Shown piece by piece: positions 63,465 through 64,000 of a stretch of 64,000 nt of DNA. How positions within the stretch are numbered: the stretch's first letter is position 1; every line of letters begins with the position of its first letter. Below the pieces are notes generated by a model. The model was not told where the DNA came from. It searched no databases and worked only from the letters and a program-made list of their open reading frames with translations. This DNA is from Kibdelosporangium banguiense (lineage in GTDB: Bacteria; Actinomycetota; Actinomycetes; Mycobacteriales; Pseudonocardiaceae). The stretch lies in NCBI RefSeq assembly GCF_017876405.1, contig NZ_JAGINW010000001.1, positions 8,569,203-8,633,202 of the forward strand, given 5' to 3'. The position numbers were made by a program, and so were the translations under genes.

Positions 63465-64000
63465 ATGGACCCCGAGGTCAGCAACCTGTTGTACCGGCAC
63501 CCCGAGCTCTACGAGGTGGTCTACGACGGCGCCCGGCACGCCGTGGCCAGACTGGCCGAGGCGATCTTCCAGGCCCAGCTCGGCCGGATGCCCGCCAGCC
63601 TGCTCGACATCGGCTGCGGCACCGGCCGCGACCTGGAGTACCTCACCCGCCACATCCCGGACGCCACCGGTGTCGACTACCAGCAGCCGATGATCGACTT
63701 CGCTCGCCGGCAGCGGCCCGGGATCGACTTCCGCACCGGCGACATGCGCACCCTGCGGCTGGAGCGCACCTTCGAGGCGATCACCAGTTTCGGCTACACC
63801 CTGGCCAACGTGCACACCAACCGCGACATCGACAGCGTAATGGCCACCTACGCCGCCCACAGCGCCCCTGGCACCCTGCTCCTGCTGGAACTCATCGACC
63901 CCCTACGCACCGGCAAACTGCCCCGCGACTTCCACATCGACATCCCCGACCTGCGCGCCGACGCCATCGCCGAGTACACCTTCCACCCCGCCCAGCAGAT
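63465..64000 (+). CDS. Class I SAM-dependent methyltransferase, 3' end outside window
   Basis: At least 178 codons from ATG 63465 are open to the right edge. The SAM-binding motif I is LLDIGCGTGRDLEYL (~47-61), the motif post-I acidic residue is in ATGVDYQQPM, and the later strands FEAITSFGYTLANV and APGTLLLLELIDP are typical of the family. The N-terminal NLLYRHPELYEVVYDG suggests a small-molecule methyltransferase. It is divergent from the glmS operon across a palindrome. The C-terminal half and the substrate are not visible. Confidence 0.85.
   Translation, partial: MDPEVSNLLYRHPELYEVVYDGARHAVARLAEAIFQAQLGRMPASLLDIGCGTGRDLEYLTRHIPDATGVDYQQPMIDFARRQRPGIDFRTGDMRTLRLERTFEAITSFGYTLANVHTNRDIDSVMATYAAHSAPGTLLLLELIDPLRTGKLPRDFHIDIPDLRADAIAEYTFHPAQQ

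Overview
The window is very GC-rich actinobacterial chromosome, most likely from a Pseudonocardiales genus (Amycolatopsis, Lentzea or Kibdelosporangium type). The signs are GC-saturated third codon positions, many GTG/TTG starts, 4-base ATGA stop/start overlaps, a DUF3558-like lipoprotein, an MptB-type polyprenol-phosphomannose transferase, the DUF3090/SCO1664 gene pair, DUF3097, CGNR zinc-finger and large LuxR (LAL) regulators. No rRNA, tRNA, CRISPR array, prophage or insertion sequence was seen. Genes are cut by both window edges: a secreted DNRLRE-type wall protein on the left and a methyltransferase on the right.

Layout. 0-2.1 kb: 5' part of the secreted wall protein and a hairpin-rich gap. 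2.1-10.8 kb: MerR regulator, M20 peptidase and M55 D-aminopeptidase, divergent from a peptide ABC transporter (anchored binding protein, two permeases, one fused double ATPase); together a peptide or D-peptide uptake and hydrolysis unit. 10.9-15.2 kb: mannosyltransferase, ornithine-cyclodeaminase-like enzyme, TetR, winged-helix regulator, SnoaL-like protein. 15.2-19.1 kb: two diverged copies of one unnamed two-gene cassette around a lipoprotein gene; this is the best candidate for an undescribed system. 19.2-29.5 kb: mostly conserved actinobacterial genes (DUF3224, LdcA, S9 peptidase, DUF3090, SCO1664-like, DUF6351, DUF3097, NfeD, SPFH, CGNR). 29.7-36.3 kb: small secreted protein, STAS protein, quinone reductase, M14 carboxypeptidase, lipoprotein, methyltransferase, WYL regulator, membrane protein. 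36.3-40.2 kb: a scarred stretch with a palindrome-rich gap, a shortened ArsR gene carrying twin operators, an SMP-30 protein with a divergent Lrp regulator, a tyrosine recombinase and the tail of a lost serine hydrolase. 40.2-49.6 kb: subtilase plus LAL regulator, decayed RNA-ligase fragments, and a second LAL regulator broken by an in-frame TAA. 49.9-57.7 kb: divergent LspA, F420-type oxidoreductase, MFS transporter, and a compact amino-sugar operon (SIS isomerase, ROK kinase, PfkB kinase, class II aldolase) divergent from a DeoR regulator. 57.8-64 kb: small secreted protein, WYL regulator and epoxide hydrolase sharing a palindromic operator, VOC protein, GlmS with a small upstream gene, and the partial methyltransferase.

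How the genes work together. Three coherent units stand out: peptide scavenging (2-10.8 kb), amino-sugar catabolism (52.5-56.9 kb, with biosynthetic glmS nearby at 61-63 kb) and the duplicated secretion-like cassettes (15-19 kb). Several regulators sit beside palindromes that look like their own operators (ArsR at 36.9 kb, WYL at 59 kb, DeoR at 56 kb). All functional assignments come from reading the translated sequence; no database search was run.
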